The notes under the pieces: generated by a model
What the model saw: the letters and a program-made list of their open reading frames with translations, nothing else
The model's database searches: none
Told to the model about the DNA's origin: nothing
Shown here: positions 51,512-59,859 of the stretch, piece after piece
Position numbering within the stretch: position 1 is the stretch's first letter
Layout: each line of letters opens with the position of its first letter
Made by a program: the position numbers and the translations under genes
Source: CBDCIS01 sp965217565
Lineage (GTDB): Bacteria; Chloroflexota; Dehalococcoidia; Lucifugimonadales; CATOSD01
Length of the DNA: 64,000 bases
NCBI GenBank assembly: GCA_965217565.1
Contig: CBDCIS010000002.1
Coordinates: 372,001-436,000, forward strand
Direction of reading: 5' to 3'

Positions 51512-52327
51512 TCAGGAAACTCTTGTAATCGAGTAGCGCGCCTTCCCTCGGGGGGTTTCCACGTCAACCATCTGCCCCACCTTGCCCCCAATAAGCGCCT
51601 TGCCCAAAGGAGAGATGTCGGAGATTCTGCCTTCCAACGAGTTCGCTTCGCTGCGGTTCACGAGCATATACGTGGTCTCGTGCCTTGTGCTCGCGTCTTT
51701 GATCGTAACGTTCATGCCCAGCTTTACGGTCTGGGAGCTGTCCTTCCTCACGCTGGCGTCAATCACCACGGCGGAACTCAGCGTATCCTCGACAACCCTG
51801 ATTCGAGCCTCGACCATGCCCATCTGCTCTCTGGCAGCCTCGAGTGGGGCGTTCTCCCGAATGTCCTTGTCCGCGGCTGCTCTCTGAATCTGCAACGCTG
51901 TCTGGGCGCGTTCGGTTTTCAATTTCGCGAGCTCTTCCACCAGTTGCGCGTGGCCGGTGGAGGTCAGTTCGATTGCCTCTTGCTTTTCGCGCACTTGTAT
52001 CTTCGCCACACGGGTCCGGGGCTTGCGGATTCGGAGGTGCTGCGCCAGTTTCTGCTCTATGAAGTGATTCTTATGGGAGTACGAAAGGAACTCTCTCACT
52101 ACCTGGAGACGCTCTGCCGCTTGAGGACTCGTGCCGCTGCCGCCCATCTGCTCGGCGTATTCGCCGATCTCCGACGGCCTGATTTGTGAGATCAACCTGT
52201 CCCTGCCACACCAGTGAACGAATTTGAACAGCTCCCGATGAGTGTTTTCGCTTTTGGCCTTGGCTTTTACGTTTCCCGCATAGTGATCGGCAGCCTGCAA
52301 GAGCGTCATGGACTCTACTGATTCCAA
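51512..52327 (-). CDS. GreA-type elongation factor with N-terminal integrase-like helical domain
   Basis: The C-terminal 150 residues are a full GreA: a coiled-coil with the active tip RAAADKDIRENAPLEAAREQ (Asp and Glu conserved) and the globular FKBP-like domain (YMLVNRSEANSLEGRISDIS, SPLGKALIGGKVGQMVDVETP). This part rescues stalled RNA polymerase by RNA cleavage. The N-terminal 105 residues (MTLLQAADHYAGNVKAKAKS, FVHWCGRDRLISQIRPSEIG, REFLSYSHKNHFIEQKLAQH) look like the SAM-like core-binding domain of tyrosine recombinases. TTG 52327 is chosen because aaaggagtctaaca precedes it, giving 271 aa; ATG 52309 is the alternative. Confidence 0.85.
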   Translation of the reverse strand: MESVESMTLLQAADHYAGNVKAKAKSENTHRELFKFVHWCGRDRLISQIRPSEIGEYAEQMGGSGTSPQAAERLQVVREFLSYSHKNHFIEQKLAQHLRIRKPRTRVAKIQVREKQEAIELTSTGHAQLVEELAKLKTERAQTALQIQRAAADKDIRENAPLEAAREQMGMVEARIRVVEDTLSSAVVIDASVRKDSSQTVKLGMNVTIKDASTRHETTYMLVNRSEANSLEGRISDISPLGKALIGGKVGQMVDVETPRGKARYSITRVS

Positions 52328-52376
52328 TGTTAGACTCCTTTTTGAACGGCTTCCTGTCAGCAATGTTAAGGCCATG

Positions 52377-52403
52377 TTAATAAAGTAGGTGGGTTAGTGT
52401 CAA
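52377..52403 (-). promoter_or_regulatory. Possible promoter of the greA-like gene
   Basis: TTGACA (52398-52403, minus) and TATTAA (52377-52382) are 15 bases apart, which is shorter than ideal. It would start the transcript near 52370, upstream of the TTG at 52327. Confidence 0.4.
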
Positions 52404-52727
52404 TGCTGTCTCAGTCGCGACAGGAACAGGGCAAGCGTCGCCCTGGTCAGGATGACGAGGAAAAGCATTCGGTAACTTCAACCAGTTAGAAGGCGTTCAC
52501 CAGGGCTGCACGAGCGACGCCGGCATGGCTGATACCGAGGAAGGGGGATTCGGGGACGCTAACTCTGAGTTGGCGAATCATTCCGGCTCATCCAATCCGC
52601 CTATCCCGTATTCGCGGAGGGACGGAGTCAACGCCAATCCACGTCAGCCCAAGGATGTCAGAGCAATCCCGAACACACGGTTCCGACAGGTGGCCTCCCT
52701 GACCACTGACTAGCCGAAATACTGATT
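52404..52727. other. Intergenic region
   Basis: About 320 bases. A 62-codon plus-strand frame at 52525-52713 has no recognisable features. Nothing else is seen. Confidence 0.4.
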
Positions 52728-53285
52728 CTAACTGCCGAACAGATCCCTCACCGCGCACGTAAACCCTGGGAGGGCGTCCAATCCGTCCAGCGAGTCATTC
52801 TCAGTCAGCGTCAACGCCGCGTGGCCCTCTCGATGCACCTGCACGGAGCGCGTCTCCGGATCGACCACCCACACCAACAGCGCTCCGTATGCGAGCCACA
52901 TCAGAGCCTTCTCACGGACCTCGCAGCGGTTGTCACCGGGAGACATCACCTCCACTACCAGATCGGGGACAACCTCGGCGTAGCCTGGCGGAGTTTCGTC
53001 CAGCGGGATCTTCTCGACGGAGAAGAAGGCTATTTCAGGCTCGCGCACCGTGTCGGGGTCGCGCTCCAGCAAGACGCCCGAGTCCGACCCCATCAAGTGA
53101 CCCAACTGCCGAGCCTCGATGAAGTTTTCCATGCGGCTGCCCAAGCGCATCACAACCCGGCCATGCGGAAAGCCTGACGGCATCGTCTTGTGAAGCTCCC
53201 CTCTGACCAGTTCACCACGGATACCCTGGCTAGACAGGCGCAGAAGGTCGGCGGCAGTTAGCAATTTAGACTTCGAGGTTGTCAT
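52728..53285 (-). CDS. Uma2 family (DUF820) predicted nuclease
   Basis: A 185-aa member of the Uma2 family, a PD-(D/E)XK-fold group abundant in cyanobacteria and Chloroflexota with unknown cellular function. LTAADLLRLSSQGIRGELVRGEL at the start, VREPEIAFFSVEKIP, VPDLVVEVMSPGDN and EVREKALMWLAYGALLVWVVDPE carry the putative active-site D, E-x-x-S and K residues. ATG 53285 is chosen (MTTSKSKLLTA); an upstream in-frame ATG at 53318 has no family support. Confidence 0.88.
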   Translation of the reverse strand: MTTSKSKLLTAADLLRLSSQGIRGELVRGELHKTMPSGFPHGRVVMRLGSRMENFIEARQLGHLMGSDSGVLLERDPDTVREPEIAFFSVEKIPLDETPPGYAEVVPDLVVEVMSPGDNRCEVREKALMWLAYGALLVWVVDPETRSVQVHREGHAALTLTENDSLDGLDALPGFTCAVRDLFGS

Positions 53286-53336
53286 TTTCGCCCTTCTCAC
53301 CTTTCCAGAATCTCGCACTGCCCAACCGAAAACTGC

Positions 53337-53780
53337 CTAACTGATAGTCACCCCGTACCGCCGCTTTTTGATGTCGAGGTTGATGAAAGTCTCCATCTTC
53401 CGCACCCCCGGGATTGCCCCCACTTTCATGCGCAGGAAGACGCTCAGCGCCTCCGACGACTTGAGCGTCGCCCAAGCGAACACGTCGAAGGACCCAGTTG
53501 TAATCGTCACCCAATTCACCTCGTCCATGTCCGCGAGCGCTTCGCCTACCCGATCCACCTTGTCGGCCTCGGCCTGTATGCCAATCAGCACCTCGGACTG
53601 GTAGCCCATTTTGGCCGGGTCGGGCAGGGCGACCACCCTTATAAACTCCTCCTGAAGCAAACGTTTCACACGGCGACGAACGGTCTCCTCGCTCACGCCA
53701 ACCACTTTCGCTATGTTGCCGTTGGTCGCCGTGCCGTCTTCTTGAAGGAAAGAAATGATCTGTAGGTCTAAGTTATCCAT
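53337..53780 (-). CDS. Lrp/AsnC family transcriptional regulator
   Basis: A 147-aa regulator. The winged helix-turn-helix (DNLDLQIISFLQEDGTATNG, IAKVVGVSEETVRRRVKRLL) is followed by the RAM ligand-binding domain (YQSEVLIGIQAEADKVDRVG, VNWVTITTGSFDVFAWATLK, GAIPGVRKMETFINLDIKK). It probably responds to an amino acid. ATG 53780 is chosen with aggatg upstream; the open frame continues to 53879 without similarity. It lies 51 bases before the Uma2 gene on the same strand. Confidence 0.9.
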   Translation of the reverse strand: MDNLDLQIISFLQEDGTATNGNIAKVVGVSEETVRRRVKRLLQEEFIRVVALPDPAKMGYQSEVLIGIQAEADKVDRVGEALADMDEVNWVTITTGSFDVFAWATLKSSEALSVFLRMKVGAIPGVRKMETFINLDIKKRRYGVTIS

Positions 53781-54178
53781 CTGATACCACATCCTAGTTG
53801 GGGCAAGTTTCTTCTGCGAATTCGGTTTGTTGTCGTGAAAGCCGTCAACCGCCTGGGCAATTTCGTGGGACACACGCATTAGGGACGCTCAAACGCCTGT
53901 TTATGCCCGACACGCCGCCAACGAGCCGCGCCATAGTACATTATACGGCATTACTATGGATTTGACAGCACCACGTCGGCCAAGCGCGCTAGGACAGTCA
54001 CATCTTCGTCCCGCTCATGTCGTTGGCGGCTTCCTCTTGAAACATCCGAACCGTCGTACTAACATGCCTCCATGAACGAGAGCACACCTCGTCGAATCCC
54101 AACGGCAGGCGTTGAATTGCAAACTGGCACATCGGACGCCGCGCGCCCATACTCCGGGATTGTCACGGCCAAATAGGC
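53781..54178. other. Intergenic region with inverted copy of the dispersed repeat
   Basis: About 400 bases. On the minus strand, about 54110 down to 54035 reads GCCGTTGGGATTCGACGAGG and then GTTCATGGAGGCATGTTAGT, matching about 42841-42890. The IS4-type element begins just beyond. No gene is supported. Confidence 0.5.
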
Positions 54179-55338
54179 GCTCACGCGTACCCAGTTTCCG
54201 AACAAGTATTGACCAAAGTCGGCCTCTCAGGTAGGAATAGGTTGAGACACACCTACCTGAGGAGGCCGACCGATGAGATGGTACAACGTAATCCTCGAGT
54301 TCATCCAGCACTCTGTACCCGGTCTCAGAGCCACTCGTCGAGTTAACCCGGCCCTGTTGTCGGCGGCGGTATTGAGTAGACGCAAGTTGTCACTATCAAT
54401 CCTGGCACGGGCGCTGCCGGTGTCATTGAGCCCTGCTCATCACCAACGCAACAAGCGTCTGTTTCGCTTCCTGTCCAATGATAAGTTCGGCCCGGTCCAA
54501 GTCCAGACCGAGATGATGGCACACATCATCAGCATGGCCGGACTCAGAGGTCTGACCCCCATCATGATCGACCGGTCTGACCTTGGCAGGGGATTCAACG
54601 GACTGTTCGCTGCGGTCTGCCGCTGATGAACTGGGTGTCGCGCCCACAAGAGCTGACTCCCTCTCAGAACCGCATCGAGGAGTTCTTCATTCGTCGGCTG
54701 CTCACCCATATGCCCGACACGGTCCATCCCCTGCTACTCGCTGACAGGGGATTCGGTCGTGCAAGTCTGCAAAGCTTCCTCCAACAACTCGCCCGTCTCA
54801 CCGGCTACAAGGTGGACTATGTTGTTCGTCTCAGGGGAGATGTCATTATCCAGACCGACACATTCAGAGGCGAACTGCGCGACCATCCTCTGCGCAAACG
54901 TCGATTCGTCTTCATCAGGGCAGCGCAGTATCGTCAGGACCAAGCCCTCTCCACCAATATGGTGTTGTTCTGGGGGAGTGGACACATGGAGCCGTGGTAC
55001 CCGGCCACCTCATTGTCTGACCCAACCCTGGTGGTCAGGATGTACCGCCGACGTATGCAGCCTGAGCAGTACTTCAAGGATGGCAAGCAACGCTTCGACC
55101 TGAACTCGGCTACTGTGACCACCATGTCCCGTATCCAGCGACTACTGGTGGCTGTGTTGATCGCCTGCTGTCTGCTGATCCTGGCCGGAATACGTACACC
55201 CCGAACCTTCAGACGACAGGTACGTTCATGGGGGCGGTTGGGAGTAGTCCACCTGGGACTCGAATTCTACTTGGCCACCGCCGACCCTCCTCCACAATAC
55301 TTCGGTCTCACTCAACAACAAACTGGGTACGCGTGAGC
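54179..55338 (+). mobile_element. IS4-family insertion sequence, probably inactive
   Basis: A 1160-bp element with 19-bp terminal inverted repeats (GCTCACGCGTACCCAGTTT on the left, its complement on the right). The flanks AAATAGGC (54171-54178) and AAATAGGA (55339-55346) look like an 8-bp target duplication with one difference. The transposase reading frame is broken near 54620. Confidence 0.85.
54273..55336 (+). pseudogene. IS4-family transposase, frame broken
   Basis: The first part (54273-54626) encodes MRWYNVILEFIQHSVPGLRA through IDRSDLGRGFNGLFAAVCR and then a stop. The second part (from about 54611 in another frame) encodes GLPLMNWVSRPQEL, LLADRGFGRASLQSFLQQL (second Asp) and YRRRMQPEQYFKDGKQRF, the Y-R-E-K signature of IS4 transposases, to the stop in the right repeat. 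The two halves fit one protein, so a small deletion or frameshift near 54610-54626 has broken it. Recoding is less likely, as no slippery run is present. Confidence 0.8.
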
Positions 55339-55350
55339 AAATAGGATTGG

Positions 55351-55379
55351 TTGACACCCCAAAGTCGGAATGCTAGAAT
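55351..55379 (+). promoter_or_regulatory. Sigma70-type promoter of citrate synthase
   Basis: TTGACA (55351-55356), 17 bases, TAGAAT (55374-55379). It begins 12 bases after the IS4-type element. The leader to the ATG at 55512 is about 125 bases. Confidence 0.75.
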
Positions 55380-55511
55380 TGGCTTGCTCTCGGCGAAGAG
55401 ATGCTACTCGGCTTTACCCCCCGCATGGCTTATGTCCTGCGTTTGCCGACAGATGTGTTGTTCCATGCGGGGCGCTCCTTGCAGAGAATCATGGTCTGGG
55501 AGGGTTGGGAT

Positions 55512-56651
55512 ATGACCGAAAAGAAGGTCGAATTGCAGCGTGGTCTTCGTGACGTGTACATCGATAGGACGACTTCGAGTTTTATCGATGGCAACATTGG
55601 AAAGCTCCTATACAGGGGTTACAACATAGACGACCTCGCGGAGAACGCCTCCTTCGAAGAGACCATTTACCTGTTGCTCTACGGAGAGCTTCCCAACAGA
55701 AGCCAGCTTGGTGCGTTTGACGCGGAGTTGAAGGCCAACCGGCGGCTGCCGGGAGAAATAATCGACATCATAAAGCTGACCAAGGGCGCGCACCCGATGG
55801 ACGTGCTGCGAACCGCCGTTTCCGCATTGGCTACCTTCGACCCCGATGTCAACGACAACTCGCCCGAAGCCACGCTTCGCAAGGGGATTCGGCTCACCGC
55901 GCAGGCCCCAACCGTGGTTGCAGCGCACGCCCGTGTGCGGGAGGGGAAGGAGCCGGTCGAGCCCGACGATAAGCTGAGTCACGCCGGAAACTTCCTCTAC
56001 ATGTTGTCCGGCGCCCAGCCCGATCCCGAGGACGTTAGGCTAATCGACAAGGACTTCGTTCTGCACGCCGAACATGGCGTCAACGCATCCTCCTTCGGGG
56101 CCAGGGTCGCCGCGTCCACCCAGGCAGACCTTCACTGCGCCGTTGCTACCGGTGTCTCCGTTTTGAAGGGGCCGTCCCATGGCGGCGCCGCTGAAGAGGT
56201 CATGAAGATGGCGCTGGAAATCGGCAACGAGGAGAACGCCGAACCTTACGTCAGAAACCTGCTCAGCAACGGCGGCAGGGTCATGGGCTTCGGTCATCGC
56301 GTTTACAAGGCGATGGACCCCAGGGCCAACCACCTGCGGCCCGACGCCAAGGCGTTGGGAGAGCGGAAGGGACAGCCAAAATGGTTCTCCATACTCCAGA
56401 CCGTTTCAGAGGTCATGGAGCCATACTCCAGGAGGGGCATCTGCGAGAACGTGGACTTTTGGTCCGGCTCCATCTACTACCTGCTCGACATACCTGAAGA
56501 CCTGTTCATCTCTATATTCACGATGGGGCGCATTCCGGGTTGGACAGCCCAGGTTCTCGAACAGTTTGAGAACAACATCCTGCTCCGTCCCAGGCTTCTC
56601 TACGTGGGGCCCATGGACAAGGAATACAAGCCAATCGACGAAAGAGACTGA
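55512..56651 (+). CDS. gltA: Citrate synthase
   Basis: Condenses oxaloacetate and acetyl-CoA into citrate. A 379-aa short-form (Gram-positive/archaeal-type) enzyme. The start region is GLRDVYIDRTTSSFIDGNIG with LLYRGYNIDDLAENASFEE. Active-site residues are in VLHAEHGVNASSFGARV (His), GFGHRVYKAMDPRA (His and Arg) and CENVDFWSGSIYYLL (Asp). ATG 55512 is chosen for its gggagggttgggat leader; the in-frame upstream ATG at 55401 has no family support. The 2-methylcitrate synthase branch cannot be ruled out. Confidence 0.93.
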   Translation: MTEKKVELQRGLRDVYIDRTTSSFIDGNIGKLLYRGYNIDDLAENASFEETIYLLLYGELPNRSQLGAFDAELKANRRLPGEIIDIIKLTKGAHPMDVLRTAVSALATFDPDVNDNSPEATLRKGIRLTAQAPTVVAAHARVREGKEPVEPDDKLSHAGNFLYMLSGAQPDPEDVRLIDKDFVLHAEHGVNASSFGARVAASTQADLHCAVATGVSVLKGPSHGGAAEEVMKMALEIGNEENAEPYVRNLLSNGGRVMGFGHRVYKAMDPRANHLRPDAKALGERKGQPKWFSILQTVSEVMEPYSRRGICENVDFWSGSIYYLLDIPEDLFISIFTMGRIPGWTAQVLEQFENNILLRPRLLYVGPMDKEYKPIDERD

Positions 56652-56708
56652 GCCGCGCGCACTCGAACCCGCAACGCAATCCACGGCGAAGCATGGAAGG
56701 GACTGAAT

Positions 56709-56912
56709 TTGGCAACTGAGCAGAAGCAGGAAGAAAGAGCAGAGTCGGACTGCCGGCATCACTGGAAAATAGAAAGCCCCAATGGGCCCACCAGCATAGG
56801 CGAATGCAAGATCTGCGGCGAGCGGTCTGAGTTCCGCAACTCTATCCCAGGCTCGGGCTGGGACAGGGAGAACCCCCAGAGCAGACGTGCCCGCCAGGCC
56901 CGTGGCGGGTAG
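56709..56912 (+). CDS. Small zinc-binding protein, conserved type
   Basis: A 67-aa protein read from a TTG with ggaagggac upstream. CRHHWKIESPNGPTSIGECK and ICGERSEFRNSIPGSGWD give Cys, His and a CxxC pair that could hold zinc. Similar short proteins are, to my memory, widespread in Chloroflexota. The function is unknown. It lies 57 bases after citrate synthase and ends before a strong hairpin. Confidence 0.65.
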   Translation: MATEQKQEERAESDCRHHWKIESPNGPTSIGECKICGERSEFRNSIPGSGWDRENPQSRRARQARGG

Positions 56913-56953
56913 GCCCAAATCCACACAACCTCATATCTACCGAGTTAGGCGCG

Positions 56954-56982
56954 AAGGGGGTATCTGCCAAAGATACCCCCTT
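56954..56982 (+). terminator. Strong hairpin between the small zinc protein and MidA genes
   Basis: AAGGGGGTATCT and AGATACCCCCTT form a perfect 12-bp stem with a GCCAA loop. No T run follows. It ends 5 bases before the TTG at 56988, so it may also hide that start. Confidence 0.6.
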
Positions 56983-56987
56983 CTCAA

Positions 56988-58256
56988 TTGGGAAATTCGC
57001 TGCAAACGTTGCGTAAGTCTCCTGAGGCACTCATAAGAGGTCGAATCGCAAGCCAGGGGAAGATAACCTTCGCCGAGTTCATGGAGATTGTCCTCTACGA
57101 GCCGAGCGGCGGGTACTATTCCTCTGCCTCGCCCCTTGGAGCGTCGGGCGACTATTTCACCAGCCCGGCGGCGCATCCGGCGTTTGGCGCGCTGATAGCG
57201 GTCCAACTCAGCCGGATGTGGCTTGCGCTTGGTCGTCCCCACCGCTTTCTCGCCGTCGAGATGGGCGCGGGAGACGGGCTGCTGGCCCGTGACGTTGTGG
57301 ATTACGCTGGCCGACTGTCGTACGCCTTTGCGAAATCCCTTACCTACATTGCGATAGACCGTTCTCCAGCGCGAACCCGTCGGTATGGCGCCGGCCGTAT
57401 CCACCGCCTCGTAAGTGATGGCGTGCCGCTGAGTGGCGTCGTTGGATGCTTCATCTCGAACGAACTACTCGACTCATTTCCGGCGCACCGCTTCAGGGTA
57501 AGCGGAGGCGCTATCATGGAAATCTACGTTACCCTCGACGAGCGGGGCGAGTTTGCCGAGGTCCTGGGCGAACCCTCCATCCCTCTGCTGGCAGACCGCT
57601 TGGCCGGACTGGGACTGTCGTTGCCGGAGGGCTACCGCGGCGAGATGAACCTCAATGTACGGCCCTGGTTGGAATGTGTGTCGGCGGCGCTGGAGAGAGG
57701 CTTCGTCCTCACCATCGACTACGGCTACCCTGCTCACGAATTGTACTCGTCACAGAGGGCGCGGGGCACGCTTCAGACCTACTATCGCCACACAGACGGC
57801 GGCAGCCCCTTTCAGCAGATAGGGAGGCGAGACATCACGACCCACGTGGACTTCTCCACAGTGGCATCAGAGGGCAGGTCGCTGGGACTGAACTCGTTTG
57901 GGCTGCGTACCCAATCGCAATTCCTCGCAGACCTGGGCTTTCACAGGCTTGTCGAAGGCTTGAGACGAATGAAACTGGGATACAGGGAGCGCAGCGCAAA
58001 CATGATGGCGCTGTTGGAATTGGTCAAGCCGGAAGGACTGGGCCGATTCGGGGCGATGATCCAGGAGCGGCGAACCGGCGTGAAAAGCGTCAACCAGTTG
58101 AACCTCGGCAACGAGGCGCTGCCGGAGCCGCCTCTGCTGAGCGATGACCACGTATCCCTGCTTGCGGGACGCTATCCAGAGACGGCCTGGAACATGGACC
58201 AACTCTGGCCCTTCGCCGAAGACGAAACGGTAAGTGAGGAGGACGCTATTTGTTAA
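56988..58256 (+). CDS. SAM-dependent methyltransferase, MidA/NDUFAF7 type
   Basis: A 422-aa class I methyltransferase of the MidA family, whose mitochondrial member methylates an arginine of complex I. Family signatures: GKITFAEFMEIVLYEPSGGYY at the start, GASGDYFTSPAAHPAFGALIAVQL, the SAM loop FLAVEMGAGDGLLARDV (about residue 85), and SNELLDSFPAHRF. The C-terminal part has TIDYGYPAHELY and LQTYYRH. TTG 56988 is directly behind a hairpin and lacks a clear ribosome-binding site, so a TTG at 57009 is also possible. The protein partner is unknown; respiratory complex I is a candidate. Confidence 0.85.
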   Translation: MGNSLQTLRKSPEALIRGRIASQGKITFAEFMEIVLYEPSGGYYSSASPLGASGDYFTSPAAHPAFGALIAVQLSRMWLALGRPHRFLAVEMGAGDGLLARDVVDYAGRLSYAFAKSLTYIAIDRSPARTRRYGAGRIHRLVSDGVPLSGVVGCFISNELLDSFPAHRFRVSGGAIMEIYVTLDERGEFAEVLGEPSIPLLADRLAGLGLSLPEGYRGEMNLNVRPWLECVSAALERGFVLTIDYGYPAHELYSSQRARGTLQTYYRHTDGGSPFQQIGRRDITTHVDFSTVASEGRSLGLNSFGLRTQSQFLADLGFHRLVEGLRRMKLGYRERSANMMALLELVKPEGLGRFGAMIQERRTGVKSVNQLNLGNEALPEPPLLSDDHVSLLAGRYPETAWNMDQLWPFAEDETVSEEDAIC

Positions 58257-58803
58257 GCCCAAGCTCCGCGGCTACGGGCTTCAGCGACTCGATTATGAAG
58301 GCGATGTGCTCGTCGAGGTCCACGCCCAGTTCCCCCGCGCCCTGAAATATGTCCTCGCGGCTGACGGACGCGGCGAACCGCTTGTCCTTGAACTTGCGCT
58401 TGACAGAGCCAACCTTGGTGTCCGAGAGGCTCTTTGTGGGTCTCACGAGCGCGACAGCGGTAACGAAACCCGATAGCTCGTCGCAGGCGAATAGCGCCTT
58501 CTCCATCAGCGAATCGCGCGCGATGCCCGTGTGGTTGCCATGCGACAGCACCGCGCGCACGACCTCCTCGGGGAACCCGTGCGACCTCAGTATCTCCGCG
58601 CCGTAGGTGGGATGAGATTCGGGGGTCGGGCAGACCTCCCAGTCGAAGTCGTGCACCAGGCCGGCGATACCCCAAAGCTCTTCGTCTTCGCCTACCTTGC
58701 GGGCATACGCCCTCATGCAAGTCTCCACCGCGAGCAGATGCTTTCTCAGGCTGTCGCTCTTGGCGTACTCCTCGACAACGCTGTTTGCAGTCTCACGTTC
58801 CAT
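58246..58803 (-). CDS. HD-domain phosphohydrolase-like protein
   Basis: A 185-aa HD-fold protein. The metal-binding residues are in HLLAVETCMRAYA (first His), GLVHDFDWE (His-Asp), HPTYGAEIL and LSHGNHTG. It resembles the small HDIG proteins that hydrolyse nucleotides. A ggaggcttcaaaa site lies before the ATG. Its last 11 bases overlap the MidA-type gene end-to-end. The substrate is unknown. Confidence 0.87.
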   Translation of the reverse strand: MERETANSVVEEYAKSDSLRKHLLAVETCMRAYARKVGEDEELWGIAGLVHDFDWEVCPTPESHPTYGAEILRSHGFPEEVVRAVLSHGNHTGIARDSLMEKALFACDELSGFVTAVALVRPTKSLSDTKVGSVKRKFKDKRFAASVSREDIFQGAGELGVDLDEHIAFIIESLKPVAAELGLNK

Positions 58804-58821
58804 TTTTGAAGCCTCCGCCTC

Positions 58822-58844
58822 GGCGCAATCGTCACGATTGCGCC
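58822..58844. terminator. Hairpin between the trmI-like and HD genes
   Basis: GGCGCAATCG-TCA-CGATTGCGCC, a perfect 10-bp stem. It lies 18 bases before the HD start codon on the minus strand, so it may be a terminator of the upstream gene or affect translation. No T run follows. Confidence 0.45.
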
Positions 58845-58935
58845 CGGGTGATGTGTTAACTCTATGCCGCTTTTTTCTTACATGACCCGCCTGCTCGATT
58901 CCCGCGCGTGGGGCAAGGGCGGCTTCTGCGCCATC

Positions 58936-59766
58936 TCAAGAACTGTCGTCGGTGTTGGCGGGGGATGGCCGCGGCGAGCATTTGCGCGCTGTCGTCACGA
59001 ATCCCGTGTGCGCCACCATGCGATGCGACGGACGCACGCTGCGCCCGCTGACGTTCCACGGCCTCATCATCACCTCGAACGTCTCTATCAACTCGAAAGT
59101 TCGCTGGTCCCGCAGGGCCAACGTAAGCTCGTGTACCTGCAACACCGTGGGCAGGAAACTGACGAAGATGCCGCCCGGCACCAACCTCTCGCCGGCGTGC
59201 GGCACAACGTGCCAGGGCTCGGGCAAGTCCAGCACTATCCGGTCCAGCTCATCTTCCTCGAAGCCCTCGCCGACGTCGCCCAGTTTGAGGCTGAGGTTCG
59301 AGTGGTCGGGGAAGAGCGCACTGACGTTGGCCTCCGCCCTCTTCAGCATGTCGGCGCGCACGTCGTAGGACGTCACCACGCCGCGCTCGCCCACTGCGCG
59401 CAAGAGAGCGACGGTCAGCGCGCCTGAGCCCGAGCCCGCTTCCAGCACCCTGGCCCCCGGAAATATGTCTCCGTAAACGAGAATCGAGCCCAGGTCTTTT
59501 GGATAGACGACGGTTGCAATTCTGGGCATCTCCAGCGTATAGTCGGCCATCGTCGGCTTTACCGCCAGCAGGTAGTGGCCCTTCGAAGTCGTGAGCCACG
59601 TCCCCTCGTCGCGGCCTATGAGGGCGTCGTGCTCGACGTGGCCTATGTGCGAGTGAAACTCGTCCGAATGGCGCAACCGCACAAGGTACCGCCGCCCCTT
59701 TCGGTCGATCATCAGGGCAGAATCGCCTTCTTGGAACACGTGCCTAGGGATTGGAGACTCATCCAT
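58936..59766 (-). CDS. trmI: tRNA (adenine-N1)-methyltransferase, TrmI type
   Basis: Puts the m1A58 methyl group on tRNA, which helps stability at high temperature. A 276-aa protein with the N-terminal beta domain (GDSALMIDRKGRRYLVRL, HIGHVEHDALIGRDEG) and the class I methyltransferase fold: GARVLEAGSGSGALTVALLR (about residues 105-124), VVTSYDVRADM, and motif IV DRIVLDLPEPWHVVPHA. LVPGGIFVSFLPTVLQV follows. The C-terminal 20 residues are Ser/Pro-rich and may be disordered. Confidence 0.92.
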   Translation of the reverse strand: MDESPIPRHVFQEGDSALMIDRKGRRYLVRLRHSDEFHSHIGHVEHDALIGRDEGTWLTTSKGHYLLAVKPTMADYTLEMPRIATVVYPKDLGSILVYGDIFPGARVLEAGSGSGALTVALLRAVGERGVVTSYDVRADMLKRAEANVSALFPDHSNLSLKLGDVGEGFEEDELDRIVLDLPEPWHVVPHAGERLVPGGIFVSFLPTVLQVHELTLALRDQRTFELIETFEVMMRPWNVSGRSVRPSHRMVAHTGFVTTARKCSPRPSPANTDDSS

Positions 59767-59859
59767 GTGCGCTCCGAAAACGTGGACACCGTGGCGCGCG
59801 GGCGTAATTCCATATAAGGAACGGCGCTCCGCGCTGCCGCGTCACTCTCGGCGTGGTGG

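Noticed and set aside
52525..52713. 62-codon frame between the greA-like and Uma2 genes
   Set aside because: No ribosome-binding site and no recognisable sequence; composition unlike the neighbours.
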